NCBI GenBank assembly: GCA_020161405.1
Contig: JAIUOD010000005.1
Coordinates: 1 to 64,000 of the forward strand
DNA from: Pseudomonadota bacterium
GTDB taxonomy: Bacteria > Pseudomonadota > Alphaproteobacteria > Caulobacterales > Aquidulcibacteraceae
Direction: 5' to 3'
DNA length: 64,000 nt
The notes under the pieces were generated by a model. It was given only the letters and a program-made list of their open reading frames with translations. It was not told where the DNA came from and searched no databases. A program made the translations under genes and the position numbers. This document shows, one piece after another, positions 45,420 through 55,214 of this stretch; position 1 is the stretch's first letter, and each line of letters begins with the position of its first letter.

Positions 45420-45908
45420 TTAGGGTTTATGAATGTGTGGGTAATGATGCTTTGACAATCTATGATAAATTATGCCGCACAAGACCAACAAAACAGAACT
45501 TAAGATAACAGCTATCAAAACATATATTATGTCTAAATGATGGGTTATAACCATTAATAAGGCTAACCCCCCGCCTGGTGGGTGCATCATGCCCAAAAGC
45601 ATCATGAATAATATTGCCGCACCAACAGCAAAACTAAAACCAATGGCGCTATCGCCAAATATTTTAAAGGCAATAATTCCACTTAAGGCGGCAATAATAT
45701 TGCCAATAATCACATTAGCAGGTTGTGAATATGCGCTAAAAGGCGCGCCAAAAACTAATGCCGCGCTTGCGCCAATTGGGGCAAAAATCGCAATATTAAT
45801 TTTAAGGCCATGCCCTAAATATTTGCTTGCAATCGCAATTATAAATATCGCAAAAAATGCACCAATCGCGGCAACAAAAGCATGCGAAGCGTGATGGAAT
45901 AATTTCAT
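45420..45908 (-). CDS. HPP-family membrane protein
   Basis: A 162-residue protein with four hydrophobic helices and the sequence MMHPPGGGLALLM near residue 108, which gives the family its name. Some HPP proteins act in nitrite transport; for others the role is unclear. The ATG shares one base with the stop of the antiporter (TAATG), so the pair is translationally coupled. Confidence 0.88.
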   Translation of the reverse strand: MKLFHHASHAFVAAIGAFFAIFIIAIASKYLGHGLKINIAIFAPIGASAALVFGAPFSAYSQPANVIIGNIIAALSGIIAFKIFGDSAIGFSFAVGAAILFMMLLGMMHPPGGGLALLMVITHHLDIIYVLIAVILSSVLLVLCGIIYHRLSKHHYPHIHKP

Positions 45909-47110
45909 TAATTATTTTCTTCAATCGCTTTTAATTTTGGCGTTACCATTGGGATTGATAACATCGTACTCATGACTGCCATAAGTAGTGTTGCGGTAAA
46001 GGTTTCATTGGTAATTATTTGTTTATCCAAAAGGATATTTACAAAAATAATCATTATCAAAGCCTTAGTTTGCAATAGCCATCCAATGATTGAGGCCTCC
46101 CACTTTTTCCATTTTAGGATTTTGCCTGCGATTTGAACGCCAAATAATTTGCCAGTAACAGATGCAAACAAAAGAATGAATGCAGCGCCAAATACCATCA
46201 CGCCGCCAACATCCCATTTAGTTCTAAGGCCAGTTGATAAGAAAAATACAGGCATTATCGCAAGCAAAATGTGCGAACGGAACATATCCATTTTTTCTTG
46301 ATTAAACCATTTGGCATCCAAGATTGCACCCGCCAAAAATGCACCAACCATATAATGAAGCCCTGACCAATCGGCGGCAAAACCACTTGCGGCAAGCCAA
46401 ATAAGGGCGACATACCATCTGTCTTTTTCATCAATTTTAGCCATTAATTTGCGAATTAAATAGGCCGCAAATGCAAAGCCAACCAAATAACCCGCCTGAC
46501 GCCCTACCCTATTCCAATCAAGAAGGATAATAGCCAAAACGCCCCAAATCATAATATCATCAATACTTGCATAGCGTAGAATTCGTTGCCCTATTGGCTT
46601 TCTTAGGATTTCCAATTTTTCCATGAATAAAACCAAGATTGGTAATGCAGTTACGGCGCAAGCCATACCAATACCAAGAATGAATTGCCATTCTTGCCCC
46701 TTTGCACCAATCCAATTGGCATTAAGTTTAAGCATAATTATTGCCGCAATTGCACCAAAAACCAATGGCATTCCCAGCGCAAGACCCGCAGTTATTGAAC
46801 TTTCGCGGCGATTTTCCCATGCTTTTTCAATATCAAGTTCAATACCCGCAACAAAGACGAATATCATAACCGCCCACCACGCAATGCCATTTAGCGCGCC
46901 AATGACCTTGGGATTAAAAACAAATTCGTAATATTGCGGGAAAACATTCCCCAAAATACCAGGGCCAAGTAAAATGCCACCAATAATCTGAACCACAACA
47001 AGCGGCGCATAATAATCTGTTTTAAATACGCGCCACACCAAATAAGGCACAGTGAATATTATAAGCATAGCGATTAAATAAATCTCGCTTAATGACATTT
47101 CTGGTGCCAT
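45908..47110 (-). CDS. Cation:proton antiporter (CPA2-like)
   Basis: A 400-residue protein of 11-12 hydrophobic helices resembling Na+/H+ exchanger domains of the CPA2 group. Typical features are GGILLGPGILG near residue 45, FVAGIELDIEKAW near 95, and ASGFAADWSGLHYMVGAFLAGAIL near 250. No regulatory TrkA domain follows. It may expel Na+ or K+ in exchange for protons. Coupled to the HPP gene. Confidence 0.88.
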   Translation of the reverse strand: MAPEMSLSEIYLIAMLIIFTVPYLVWRVFKTDYYAPLVVVQIIGGILLGPGILGNVFPQYYEFVFNPKVIGALNGIAWWAVMIFVFVAGIELDIEKAWENRRESSITAGLALGMPLVFGAIAAIIMLKLNANWIGAKGQEWQFILGIGMACAVTALPILVLFMEKLEILRKPIGQRILRYASIDDIMIWGVLAIILLDWNRVGRQAGYLVGFAFAAYLIRKLMAKIDEKDRWYVALIWLAASGFAADWSGLHYMVGAFLAGAILDAKWFNQEKMDMFRSHILLAIMPVFFLSTGLRTKWDVGGVMVFGAAFILLFASVTGKLFGVQIAGKILKWKKWEASIIGWLLQTKALIMIIFVNILLDKQIITNETFTATLLMAVMSTMLSIPMVTPKLKAIEENN

Positions 47111-47119
47111 TCTTGCCCC

Positions 47120-47974
47120 CTATTTTAAGAATTCCATCCCATATTTTGCTTGAAGACCAGCATTTTCTAGGAATGCTTGGGTTTTTGTGGCGTTTAGGCC
47201 ATTTTCATCCTTCATATCATTGGCATGAATACCATCGGCGATAAAGAGGCAATCATAATTCTGATTATTCGCCCCCAAAACATCGGTTTTTAAACCGTCG
47301 CCAATACAAAGGATTTTTGAATTATCAGGTGAATGGCCTAATAATTTTGTGGCTTCTTTTAAAACCATTTCATAAATTGGTGAATATGGCTTACCTGCCA
47401 TTACAACTTTTCCGCCTAATTCTTCATATATATCGGCAAGTGCGCCGCCACATGGAATAATCTTATCACCATGCTGCACCATTTTATCAGGATTGGCGCA
47501 AATGAATGGTAGATTATGTTTAGCAAGGCCAGATAATTCATCACGATAGCTTTCGGCGCTTTCATTTAAATCATCGCGCGGGCCAGTACAAATAATATAT
47601 TGTGCCTTATCAATATCAACATAATTCACGCCAATGGCATTAAAGAAAATATCATCCTTTGGCGGCCCTAGGCGATAGGCAAATTGGCCATATTCGCGTG
47701 CAGTCATTATTGTTGCATCACCCGATGTTACGATTGCATCATAACATGAATTATCAATATCCATTGTTTCTAATTGCGGCGGAATATGCGGGCTTGGGCG
47801 TGGGGAATTAGAAATTAAAATTACTTTTTTCCCCTGTTCACGAAAAGCCTTGAGCGCAATAATTGCATTTGAAAATTGGGCGCGTCCATTATGGATTACG
47901 CCCCAAATATCGCAAAAAACTGCGTCATATTGATTTGAAATTTGCGCTAAAGTATCGATTAATTTTATTTGCAT
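47120..47974 (-). CDS. HAD-type hydrolase, TIGR01459-like (sugar-phosphatase)
   Basis: A 284-residue HAD IIA enzyme (NagD group). Motif I is DIWGVIHNG (Asp near residue 22), motif II ISNSPRPS, and motif III/IV CIGDGLKTDVLGA near 222; the cap domain is the NagD kind. Alphaproteobacterial members of this subfamily are of unknown substrate, though many NagD proteins remove phosphate from sugar or pyridoxal phosphates. ATG at 47974 is preferred over a TTG at 47989. Confidence 0.88.
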   Translation of the reverse strand: MQIKLIDTLAQISNQYDAVFCDIWGVIHNGRAQFSNAIIALKAFREQGKKVILISNSPRPSPHIPPQLETMDIDNSCYDAIVTSGDATIMTAREYGQFAYRLGPPKDDIFFNAIGVNYVDIDKAQYIICTGPRDDLNESAESYRDELSGLAKHNLPFICANPDKMVQHGDKIIPCGGALADIYEELGGKVVMAGKPYSPIYEMVLKEATKLLGHSPDNSKILCIGDGLKTDVLGANNQNYDCLFIADGIHANDMKDENGLNATKTQAFLENAGLQAKYGMEFLK

Positions 47975-48026
47975 AATGCCATTTAGCAATAATAAGCAAA
48001 TTCAAAAAGCCCTTAAATGTAATTAT

Positions 48027-49262
48027 TTAAGCCACGTGGCGGCGTAGTGGGGTTTGGACTTGTTCCCCACCTTGGATATATTCCATTTCTGGTTTTGGCA
48101 TACCAAATAACATGCCTTGAGCAAAGCCTAAATCAAGTTCTAGAATTTCAACAATTGTGCGTTCGCTTTCAACACGATCAGCAATCAAATCAACACCATA
48201 ACGCGCAAATAATGACGCAACATCGCCTGCCTCAAATTCACGTGCAAGGCCAGTGATTGGACGTACATTCTCGCGGACCAATTGTTCAACTAATCTTTCG
48301 CCCGCGATTTTAACATAGCGAACACCCATGCGTTCAAGTTTACGTAAATCAAGATCAATACTGTCGCAGCGATCAATTGAAAATCTAAAGCCCAAATCAA
48401 ATAGGCGGCCCATATTGCGTTCTGCGGTCATTGATAATCTATCAAAGGCATCGCGGGTTAATTCAAAAATTATTGAACCTGATAAATCACGGTTTTCGCG
48501 CAAGAAATCAATAAATTGACCAAAGAATGATTCATCTGCCAAAGATGTTGGTGATAAATTGCAAAATAGCGAAATTCTTTTGTCACGTTTTACCATTTTA
48601 CGGGCAAGATGAACCGATTTAAGCAATAACATATTGTCGATTTCGGCAACTAGGCCTGAATGCTCGGCAACACGCAAAAACTCACCTGGTAAAACTAAAT
48701 TACCTGAATTATCACGAAGGCGTGTATAACATTCATAAAATGCAATGCGGCGCTGTGGCAATGAAACGATTGGCTGAAGGTGAAGTTCCACCCGATTAGC
48801 CTCGATTGAATCTTTGACTGTTTGTAGCAAATTACGTTCCGAACGGCGCGGCGCATTATTTGGATTGGCAATTTTCTGCGCTTGTGCTTTTTGCATACGT
48901 GATGCAAATTCAGAAATACCAATTGCAATTTCCCTTAATTCATTTGTGATTTTTTCTTCACGTGCACGAACTTCATCATAAATTTCGTTTTTGAATTTTT
49001 CTAAATCGTCGGCTTGTTTGGCTTGAATTGTTTTTAATTCTTCAAATTTTCTGCCTATTTTTTCTTGTTCAGCTTTTGATAGTTTTGCTCTTTTTGGTGA
49101 TAAAGCAACATGCAATAAACCAGATGCAAGAATAAACATACCGCCCAAGCAAGAAGAAATGACTATTGAATAACTGCCACTATTCCATGCATAAGCACCT
49201 ATAGCGACTCCTAGCGCCGAATATGCTATAATCAATAGTAAATTTTTTGCCAAATTGAACAA
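48027..49262 (-). CDS. tipF: TipF-like degenerate EAL c-di-GMP receptor
   Basis: A 411-residue membrane protein. Two N-terminal helices (5-25, 32-52), a coiled coil (about 55-115, rich in Lys/Glu), a linker, then an EAL domain (145-400). The EAL triad at the substrate loop is ECY instead of EAL (FYECYTRLR), and the metal ligands of catalytic EAL domains are altered, so it should bind but not cut c-di-GMP. This is the design of TipF, which recruits flagellar assembly factors at the Caulobacter cell pole. Symbol by architecture; I have no sequence search behind it. Confidence 0.8.
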   Translation of the reverse strand: MFNLAKNLLLIIAYSALGVAIGAYAWNSGSYSIVISSCLGGMFILASGLLHVALSPKRAKLSKAEQEKIGRKFEELKTIQAKQADDLEKFKNEIYDEVRAREEKITNELREIAIGISEFASRMQKAQAQKIANPNNAPRRSERNLLQTVKDSIEANRVELHLQPIVSLPQRRIAFYECYTRLRDNSGNLVLPGEFLRVAEHSGLVAEIDNMLLLKSVHLARKMVKRDKRISLFCNLSPTSLADESFFGQFIDFLRENRDLSGSIIFELTRDAFDRLSMTAERNMGRLFDLGFRFSIDRCDSIDLDLRKLERMGVRYVKIAGERLVEQLVRENVRPITGLAREFEAGDVASLFARYGVDLIADRVESERTIVEILELDLGFAQGMLFGMPKPEMEYIQGGEQVQTPLRRHVA

Positions 49263-49365
49263 AACAAACCCCGCCCTAGAAAAACAATAGGGAAACTACA
49301 AATTAAGTTTTTGGCAGATTTGGTTAATGGAGTTTTAATTTTTTTTTAAAGATTGCATTAAATGC

Positions 49366-49551
49366 TTAATTTTCAGTGTCTTCTGAATTTGAAGTTTCAA
49401 TACTTACACCACGTTTTTTGAGCGCTTCTAAAATAAGGATTTCCATTTGCGCATTGGTTGAACGAAGTTCAGATGCCGCAAGCCTTTCCACTGCCGCCAT
49501 TGTTTTGGGGTTTATGCGCAATAGGAAAGGCTTTCTAGGTTTCGCGGCCAT
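49366..49551 (-). CDS. Ribbon-helix-helix (Arc-like) DNA-binding protein
   Basis: A 61-residue protein with one RHH domain. The strand FLLRINPKTMAAVERLA and helix STNAQMEILILEALKKRG are typical of Arc/MetJ-fold repressors. It starts 9 bases after the SPFH gene stop on the same strand, so it is probably co-transcribed. A symmetrical operator-like dyad lies in front of the SPFH gene, a natural site for feedback. Confidence 0.82.
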   Translation of the reverse strand: MAAKPRKPFLLRINPKTMAAVERLAASELRSTNAQMEILILEALKKRGVSIETSNSEDTEN

Positions 49552-49559
49552 TTTATAAC

Positions 49560-50441
49560 CTAATAAATTGTACCAGTATTAAGAACAGGCTGTGCATCCT
49601 TATCAGAACAAAGAACCACAAGCAGGTTTGCAACCATTTGTGCCTTACGCTCTTCATCAAGTTCAACAACGCCGCGTTCTGATAATTGAACTAAAGCTTG
49701 TTCAACCATACCAACCGCACCATTAACAATTAATGCGCGCGCCGCCAATACAGCTTGTGCTTGTTGGCGTTTTAACATTGCACCCGCAATTTCTTGGGCA
49801 TAGGCAAGGTGTGAAATACGCGCTTCATCAACCATCATGCCACCAACATCAAGGCGGGCATTAAGGCGTTCACCCAATAATTCGGCAACTTCTTCGGCAT
49901 GTCCACGTAAAGTCAATTCACCTTCTGCTGCGTGATCATATGAATAATGCGCCGCTATATCACGAAGCGCAGTATCAATTTCAATACGGCAGAAGCTTTC
50001 ATAATTATCAACATCAAATAGTGCCTGTGCGCTATCTTTTACGCGCCAAACCACATTTGCCGCAATCTCAATTGGGTTACCGTCTTTATCATTCACTTTC
50101 AAAGTATCAGAAGTGATATTGCGCACACGAAGTGATATTTTCTTGCGTGTAATCCATGGCAATACCCAGCGTAAACCTTCATTTCTATCTGTGCCTTTAT
50201 ATTGGCCGAACATTGTCAAAGCCATAGCTTCATTTGGTTGTAATGAATAAAGCCCACCTAAACCAAATACCGAAGCGGTAAAAACCAAAACCGCAAAAAT
50301 TATTTCAAACACATTGTCATTTTGCGCGCCATTAAAGAATAGCATTATTGAAGCGACAAAAAGTAAGAAACCAACAAGCAGCATCAAAAGCCCTGACATT
50401 GTTGTAGTTAATTTCTCTTGGGTACGTGAAATTTTAGACAT
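49560..50441 (-). CDS. SPFH/Band-7 membrane protein
   Basis: A 293-residue protein anchored by two N-terminal helices (14-36 and 44-66), then an SPFH domain: LGGLYSLQPNEAMALTMFG, ISLRVRNITSDTLKVNDKDGNPIEIAANVVWRV and the coiled part ending in ARISHLAYAQEIAGAM. Such proteins scaffold membrane microdomains and associate with FtsH or NfeD; no NfeD gene is adjacent. The downstream gene is the RHH regulator. Its promoter region contains a 30-bp dyad. Confidence 0.88.
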   Translation of the reverse strand: MSKISRTQEKLTTTMSGLLMLLVGFLLFVASIMLFFNGAQNDNVFEIIFAVLVFTASVFGLGGLYSLQPNEAMALTMFGQYKGTDRNEGLRWVLPWITRKKISLRVRNITSDTLKVNDKDGNPIEIAANVVWRVKDSAQALFDVDNYESFCRIEIDTALRDIAAHYSYDHAAEGELTLRGHAEEVAELLGERLNARLDVGGMMVDEARISHLAYAQEIAGAMLKRQQAQAVLAARALIVNGAVGMVEQALVQLSERGVVELDEERKAQMVANLLVVLCSDKDAQPVLNTGTIY

Positions 50442-50462
50442 GATCTTATGCCCCTCTCGAAC

Positions 50463-50492
50463 TGATATAAATATGATATCATTTTTATATCA
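50463..50492. promoter_or_regulatory. 30-bp dyad operator of the SPFH-RHH operon
   Basis: TGATAT (50463-50468), ATGATATCAT (50473-50482, a perfect 10-bp palindrome) and ATATCA (50487-50492) are placed symmetrically about 50477.5. The outer arms are inverted copies of the same TGATAT unit. It lies 22 bases upstream of the SPFH start. Confidence 0.65.
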
Positions 50493-50591
50493 TGTGTCAA
50501 GCATAATCGTATTTTTGCCTAAATTGTTTGATTTTACGCGCAAAACCATTATTAAGCGCAATATAAATTCGAATTTTAAAAGAGTATAAAA

Positions 50592-53513
50592 GTGACCGAA
50601 ACCACCCAAAAACGCGATTATAAAAAAACTATCTTTTTGCCAGACACTGCATTCCCTATGCGCGCAGGTTTACCACAAAAAGAAGCCGAAATTATCGGGC
50701 GTTGGGGTTCAACCACTGAATATAAAAAAATTCGTGAAGCGTCTAAAAGCCGCCCTAAATGGGTTTTGCATGATGGCCCTCCATACGCTAATGGCGCGAT
50801 GCATATTGGGCATGCTTTGAATAATATTCTTAAAGATTTCATGATCCGTTCAAAACAAATGGCGGGTTTTGATGTTGATTACATCCCAGGTTGGGATTGT
50901 CACGGCCTTCCAATTGAATGGAAAGTTGAAGAAGAATTCCGTGCCAAAGGGCGCGATAAAAAAGAAATCTCTGCGGTTGAATTTCGTAAAGCGTGCCGTG
51001 AATATGCAAAAAAATGGGTGGAAGTTCAAAAACTTGACCGCATTCGTATGGGCGTAATTGGCGATTGGGATAATCCATACCTTACCATGAATTATAATGC
51101 CGAGGCGGTGATTGAACGTGAATTCTTAAACGTTGTTAAAAACGAATTAGTTTTCCGCGGCTCAAAACCAATCATGTGGTCACCCGTTGAGCGCACATCA
51201 TTGGCAGAAGCTGAAGTTGAATATCAAGAGAAGGTTTCACCCGCAATTTGGGTAAAATTCCCTGTAGTTTCGGGCGGGCCAGAGGGTGCATTTGTAATCA
51301 TCTGGACCACAACACCTTGGACAATTCCTGCAAACCGCGCAATTTCCTATAGTCCGAAAATCGCTTATGGCCTTTATTCGATTGATGACATTGAAGAAGG
51401 TTTAGAATTTACCCCATTTGCAACAATTGGCGATAAAATCATTGTGGCCGATGCACTTGCCGAAGGCATTTTCGCCAGTGCCAAAATTGCCAAATATACA
51501 CGCCTTCAAGATGTAAATCCTGATGGCATTATCTGTGCGCACCCATTGAAAAATTGGGCGGATGCAAATGGCGGTTATCAATTTAACGTCCCAATGCTTG
51601 CGGGCGATCACGTAACCGATGATGCAGGTACAGGCTTTGTCCATACTGCACCCTCACATGGTGCGGACGATTATTTGGTTTGGATGAAATCAGGATTACC
51701 ACAATCAGAAATCCCATTCACTGTTGATGAAGAAGGCCGCCTTACCAAAGAAGCGCCAGGTTTTGAGGGTGCACTTGTTATGCGTATCGAAGGCAATGCC
51801 AAAGATATTGGTAAAGAAGGTGATGCAAACCCGCGCGTTTTGGATGCATTAAAAGCAACCGGAAACCTTTTGGCAATGGGACGTTTGAAACACCAATATC
51901 CACATTCTTGGCGTTCAAAAGCACCAATTATTTTCCGCAACACACCGCAATGGTTTATCGCAATGGATAGACCAGTTGATGCATTAAATGGCGAAACCTT
52001 GCGCCAAGTTGCATTGCGCGAAATCAATAAAACCGATTGGGGTGGTGATAGCCACAAGGCACGCATCGAAACAATGGTTAAAGATCGCCCCGATTGGCTT
52101 ATTTCACGCCAACGCGCATGGGGCGTTCCACTTGCTTTATTCGTTCACAAAGAAACAAACGAAGTTTTGAAAGACGAAGAAGTAAATAATCGCATAATTT
52201 GCGCAATGGAAAAAGAAGGCGCGGACGCATGGTATGCCCGCCCTGCTTCTGATTTCCTCGGGCCAAAATATGATGCCAATGATTATGAGCAGGTTCACGA
52301 TATTTTGGACGTTTGGTTTGATAGTGGGTCAACCCATGCATTCACACTTGAAACCCGCGATACACTTCCGCGCCCTGCTGATATGTATCTTGAAGGCACA
52401 GACCAGCATCGCGGTTGGTTTCAATCTTCATTGCTTGAATGCTGCGCAACGCGCGGTGTTGCACCTTATAAAGCCGTTCGCACACATGGTTTTACGGTTG
52501 ATGATAAGGGCCGTAAAATGTCTAAATCTTTGGGCAATGGTATGGAACCGCAAGATATTGCAAAATCAAATGGTATTGAAATTTTGCGTGTCCTATTCGC
52601 CGCCGCCGATTACACCCAAGAATTGGCTTTGGGTAAGACTATGATTGACCAAGCAAGCGAAACCTATCGCAAATTGCGCAATACAATTCGCTATATGCTG
52701 GCATCTATCAAAGATTTCAAACCTGAAAACAAAGTTGCCTTCAAAGATTTGCCATTCCTTGAACAATGGGTTTTTGCGCGCGCCGCCGAAGTTGATAAAG
52801 AAGTTCGCGCCGCATATGCAGATTTTGATTTCAAACGTGCATTAAGCGCAATTGCCGATTTTGCGAATTTGGATTTATCGGCATTTTACGTGGATGTACG
52901 CAAAGACACGCTTTATTGCGACCCACTAAATTCAAAAAAACGCCGCGCTGCGCAAAGCGTTTTAAGCGAATTATTCGGTCGTTTCCTTGGTTGGCTTGCA
53001 CCAATTTGCCCATTCACAACCGAAGAAGCATGGCTAACGCTTTATCCTGAATTACCATCTATTCACCACCAAACATGGCAAGATATTCCAAGCGAATGGT
53101 CAAATGACGCGACCTTGAGCCGCATGGAAAAACTTCGCGCATTGCGTAAAGCAATCACTGGTGCGCTTGAATTGAAACGTGCAGCCAAGGAAATTGGCTC
53201 ATCTTTAGAGGCCGCACCAAAAGTTTATTTAAACAATGCCGAAATCGAAAGCGCATTGGGGGATGAAGATTTGGCAGAATTATGCATCACATCAGGCATT
53301 GATTTAATCAAAGGCGATGCCCCAGAGGGAGTATTCACCCTTGATGATGTCAAAGGTGTGGGCGTTGAATTCATTCGTGCCACAGGCATTAAATGCGCCC
53401 GCTCTTGGAAATATTTTGACCCATCAAGTGCAAACCCTAATTACCCAGATATTACCCCGCGCGATGCCGAGGCGGTAATTGAATGGGAAAAAGCAAATGG
53501 GGAAAGTATTTGA
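50592..53513 (+). CDS. ileS: Isoleucyl-tRNA synthetase
   Basis: A 973-residue class I synthetase; starts at a GTG. HIGH motif GAMHIGHALNN at about 74-84; editing domain (CP1) TTTPWTIPANRA; KMSKS in GRKMSKSLGNG near residue 640; anticodon-binding and C-terminal segments follow, but the zinc-finger tail that ends many IleRS is absent here, as is usual in Alphaproteobacteria. It precedes the ccm genes with overlap, so co-transcription is likely. Confidence 0.96.
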   Translation: MTETTQKRDYKKTIFLPDTAFPMRAGLPQKEAEIIGRWGSTTEYKKIREASKSRPKWVLHDGPPYANGAMHIGHALNNILKDFMIRSKQMAGFDVDYIPGWDCHGLPIEWKVEEEFRAKGRDKKEISAVEFRKACREYAKKWVEVQKLDRIRMGVIGDWDNPYLTMNYNAEAVIEREFLNVVKNELVFRGSKPIMWSPVERTSLAEAEVEYQEKVSPAIWVKFPVVSGGPEGAFVIIWTTTPWTIPANRAISYSPKIAYGLYSIDDIEEGLEFTPFATIGDKIIVADALAEGIFASAKIAKYTRLQDVNPDGIICAHPLKNWADANGGYQFNVPMLAGDHVTDDAGTGFVHTAPSHGADDYLVWMKSGLPQSEIPFTVDEEGRLTKEAPGFEGALVMRIEGNAKDIGKEGDANPRVLDALKATGNLLAMGRLKHQYPHSWRSKAPIIFRNTPQWFIAMDRPVDALNGETLRQVALREINKTDWGGDSHKARIETMVKDRPDWLISRQRAWGVPLALFVHKETNEVLKDEEVNNRIICAMEKEGADAWYARPASDFLGPKYDANDYEQVHDILDVWFDSGSTHAFTLETRDTLPRPADMYLEGTDQHRGWFQSSLLECCATRGVAPYKAVRTHGFTVDDKGRKMSKSLGNGMEPQDIAKSNGIEILRVLFAAADYTQELALGKTMIDQASETYRKLRNTIRYMLASIKDFKPENKVAFKDLPFLEQWVFARAAEVDKEVRAAYADFDFKRALSAIADFANLDLSAFYVDVRKDTLYCDPLNSKKRRAAQSVLSELFGRFLGWLAPICPFTTEEAWLTLYPELPSIHHQTWQDIPSEWSNDATLSRMEKLRALRKAITGALELKRAAKEIGSSLEAAPKVYLNNAEIESALGDEDLAELCITSGIDLIKGDAPEGVFTLDDVKGVGVEFIRATGIKCARSWKYFDPSSANPNYPDITPRDAEAVIEWEKANGESI

Positions 53514-54235
53514 TAAATTTCCTTGCCAATCCTGAACGTTTTATGCGCTTTTCAAAAATCGCAATGCCGATTTTTGGTGTGTTGGCATTTGTTAGCTTGG
53601 TGATTGGCTATGTTTGGGCATTGGTTTATGCCCCTGCCGATTATCAACAAATGGAAACTGCGCGCATCATGTTCATTCACGTCCCAAGTGCGTGGGTTGC
53701 AACGGGCGCCTATGCCATGATGGCAATTGCGAGCATTGTATTCCTTGTATGGCGGCACAATTTGGCGGATTCTGCGGCCTTTGTTGGGGCAAAAATTGGG
53801 GCGGCCTTTACTGCGCTTTGCCTTATTACCGGCTCTATTTGGGGGCGTCCAACATGGGGAACATGGTGGGAATGGGATGGACGATTAACATCGGTTTTAG
53901 TTCTATTCTTTATCTATCTTGGCTATTTGGCATTGCGCGGCGCAATTTCGGATCAAACAAAGGCTGCGAAAGCGGCGGCGATTTTATCGCTTGTGGGTTC
54001 GGTTAATATTGTGATTATCCGTTATTCGGTTGTGTGGTGGAATACGCTTCATCAACCTGCGGCGGTTATTCGTAAAGGTGGTTCAAGCCTTCACCCTGAA
54101 CTTTTGAAACCATTATTATTTAATGGTTTGGCATTTATGCTATTCTTTGGTTTTTTAATGCTTTTGAATTTGCGCACTGAAATTATCAAAAAGCGTATAA
54201 GCGCAATCGAAACCCGCCTTTATTCGGAAAATTAA
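53483..54235 (+). CDS. ccmC: Haem exporter subunit CcmC
   Basis: A 250-residue inner-membrane protein of the haem-handling family, with six helices and the tryptophan-rich motif WGTWWEWDGRL near residue 130, flanked by histidines that bind haem. It loads haem onto CcmE. The ATG at 53483 overlaps ileS by 31 bases; a TTG at 53510, with GGGGAAAG five bases before, gives the family N-terminus NFLANPERF and may be the real start. ccmA and ccmB are not in the window. Confidence 0.92.
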   Translation: MGKSKWGKYLINFLANPERFMRFSKIAMPIFGVLAFVSLVIGYVWALVYAPADYQQMETARIMFIHVPSAWVATGAYAMMAIASIVFLVWRHNLADSAAFVGAKIGAAFTALCLITGSIWGRPTWGTWWEWDGRLTSVLVLFFIYLGYLALRGAISDQTKAAKAAAILSLVGSVNIVIIRYSVVWWNTLHQPAAVIRKGGSSLHPELLKPLLFNGLAFMLFFGFLMLLNLRTEIIKKRISAIETRLYSEN

Positions 54236-54421
54236 ATGAAACCACAATTTGCCAATTTACAAGATTTTTTAAATATGGGTGGTCATTCGGGCTATGTATT
54301 TAGTGCGTTTGGAATTTCAATTGCGCTTATTATTGGCCTTACTATTTTGGGTTTTGCGAATGCGCAAAAGGCCAATGAGCGGTTAAAATCACTTGAAGAA
54401 TTGCGTCAAAAAGGAAAATAA
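54236..54421 (+). CDS. ccmD: Haem exporter subunit CcmD
   Basis: A 61-residue single-helix membrane protein placed between ccmC and ccmG, its usual position. The family look is GGHSGYVFSAFGISIALIIGL followed by a basic helix ERLKSLEELRQKGK. CcmD helps release holo-CcmE from the CcmABC complex. It directly abuts ccmC. Confidence 0.85.
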   Translation: MKPQFANLQDFLNMGGHSGYVFSAFGISIALIIGLTILGFANAQKANERLKSLEELRQKGK

Positions 54422-54424
54422 GAA

Positions 54425-54943
54425 GTGAAAAAGATAAATCTATTCGCCTTTATTCCTTTGGCAATTTTTATCGCAATTGGTGCAATGTTTCTTTGGGGCA
54501 TGTATGGCAAACGCGTTTCAAAAGATGAAAGCCCCCTTATTGGCAAACCTTTAACCGCAATTTCGGGCGGCACATTAGATGGCGGCACAATTAATCTTGA
54601 TAATACAAGTGGTCAGCCATTAATTTTAAACTTTTTCGCATCATGGTGCGCCCCTTGCCGCGACGAACACAAGCAAATTTTACAAATGGCGGGTGCAACA
54701 AAGGTTAAAATAATTGGCATCGCATATCGCGACGATCCAAAGGAAACCCGCAATTATATTGATGAACTTGGCAATCCCTATTCTGACATAATTGTTGACC
54801 GCCAAGGTGGCATTGGCGCAAGCCTTGGGCTTTCTGGTGTCCCTGAAACATATATTGTTGGCGCTGATGGTATTATCAAATACAAGCACAAAGGCCCAAT
54901 AACGCCAAAAGATGCACCCGAATTATTGAAAAAAGCACAATAA
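54425..54943 (+). CDS. ccmG: Cytochrome c biogenesis thioredoxin CcmG/DsbE
   Basis: A 172-residue membrane-tethered thiol-disulfide protein that keeps apocytochrome c reduced. GTG start; one N-terminal anchor helix (7-24); thioredoxin fold with catalytic pair in ASWCAPCRDEH (near 76) and cis-Pro loop GVPETYIVG. It closes the ccmCDG unit. Confidence 0.93.
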   Translation: MKKINLFAFIPLAIFIAIGAMFLWGMYGKRVSKDESPLIGKPLTAISGGTLDGGTINLDNTSGQPLILNFFASWCAPCRDEHKQILQMAGATKVKIIGIAYRDDPKETRNYIDELGNPYSDIIVDRQGGIGASLGLSGVPETYIVGADGIIKYKHKGPITPKDAPELLKKAQ

Positions 54944-54980
54944 AAACTTTTTATTAATCAAAGCAAATCATGCTTTGAGA

Positions 54981-55214
54981 ATGAATAATATCGGCCCAAA
55001 CCTTTTTCCAAATAATGCACGCCCAACTAACACAAATAATGGGCGCGAAATTTTTCTTAAAGCACTTGAACAGGCGCGCGCAGCAAAACCTGCCACGCAA
55101 CAAACAGAAGTGCAAACAAGCGCAGCGCCGCAAAATATAAATAATATAAAAATCCCAGATGAAGCACCAACAACCAATATAAGAAAAGGAATGGTTCTCG
55201 ATATTCGCGTTTAG
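54981..55214 (+). CDS. Small hypothetical protein
   Basis: Not recognised. From the ATG it has 77 residues, soluble, rich in Asn, Ala, Gln and Pro, with a helix-forming segment GREIFLKALEQARAAK and a compact C-terminus IRKGMVLDIRV. The low-complexity middle suggests a linker. It lies 37 bases after ccmG on the same strand. Opposite-strand frames over the same bases look like shadows. May be real but modestly supported. Confidence 0.5.
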   Translation: MNNIGPNLFPNNARPTNTNNGREIFLKALEQARAAKPATQQTEVQTSAAPQNINNIKIPDEAPTTNIRKGMVLDIRV

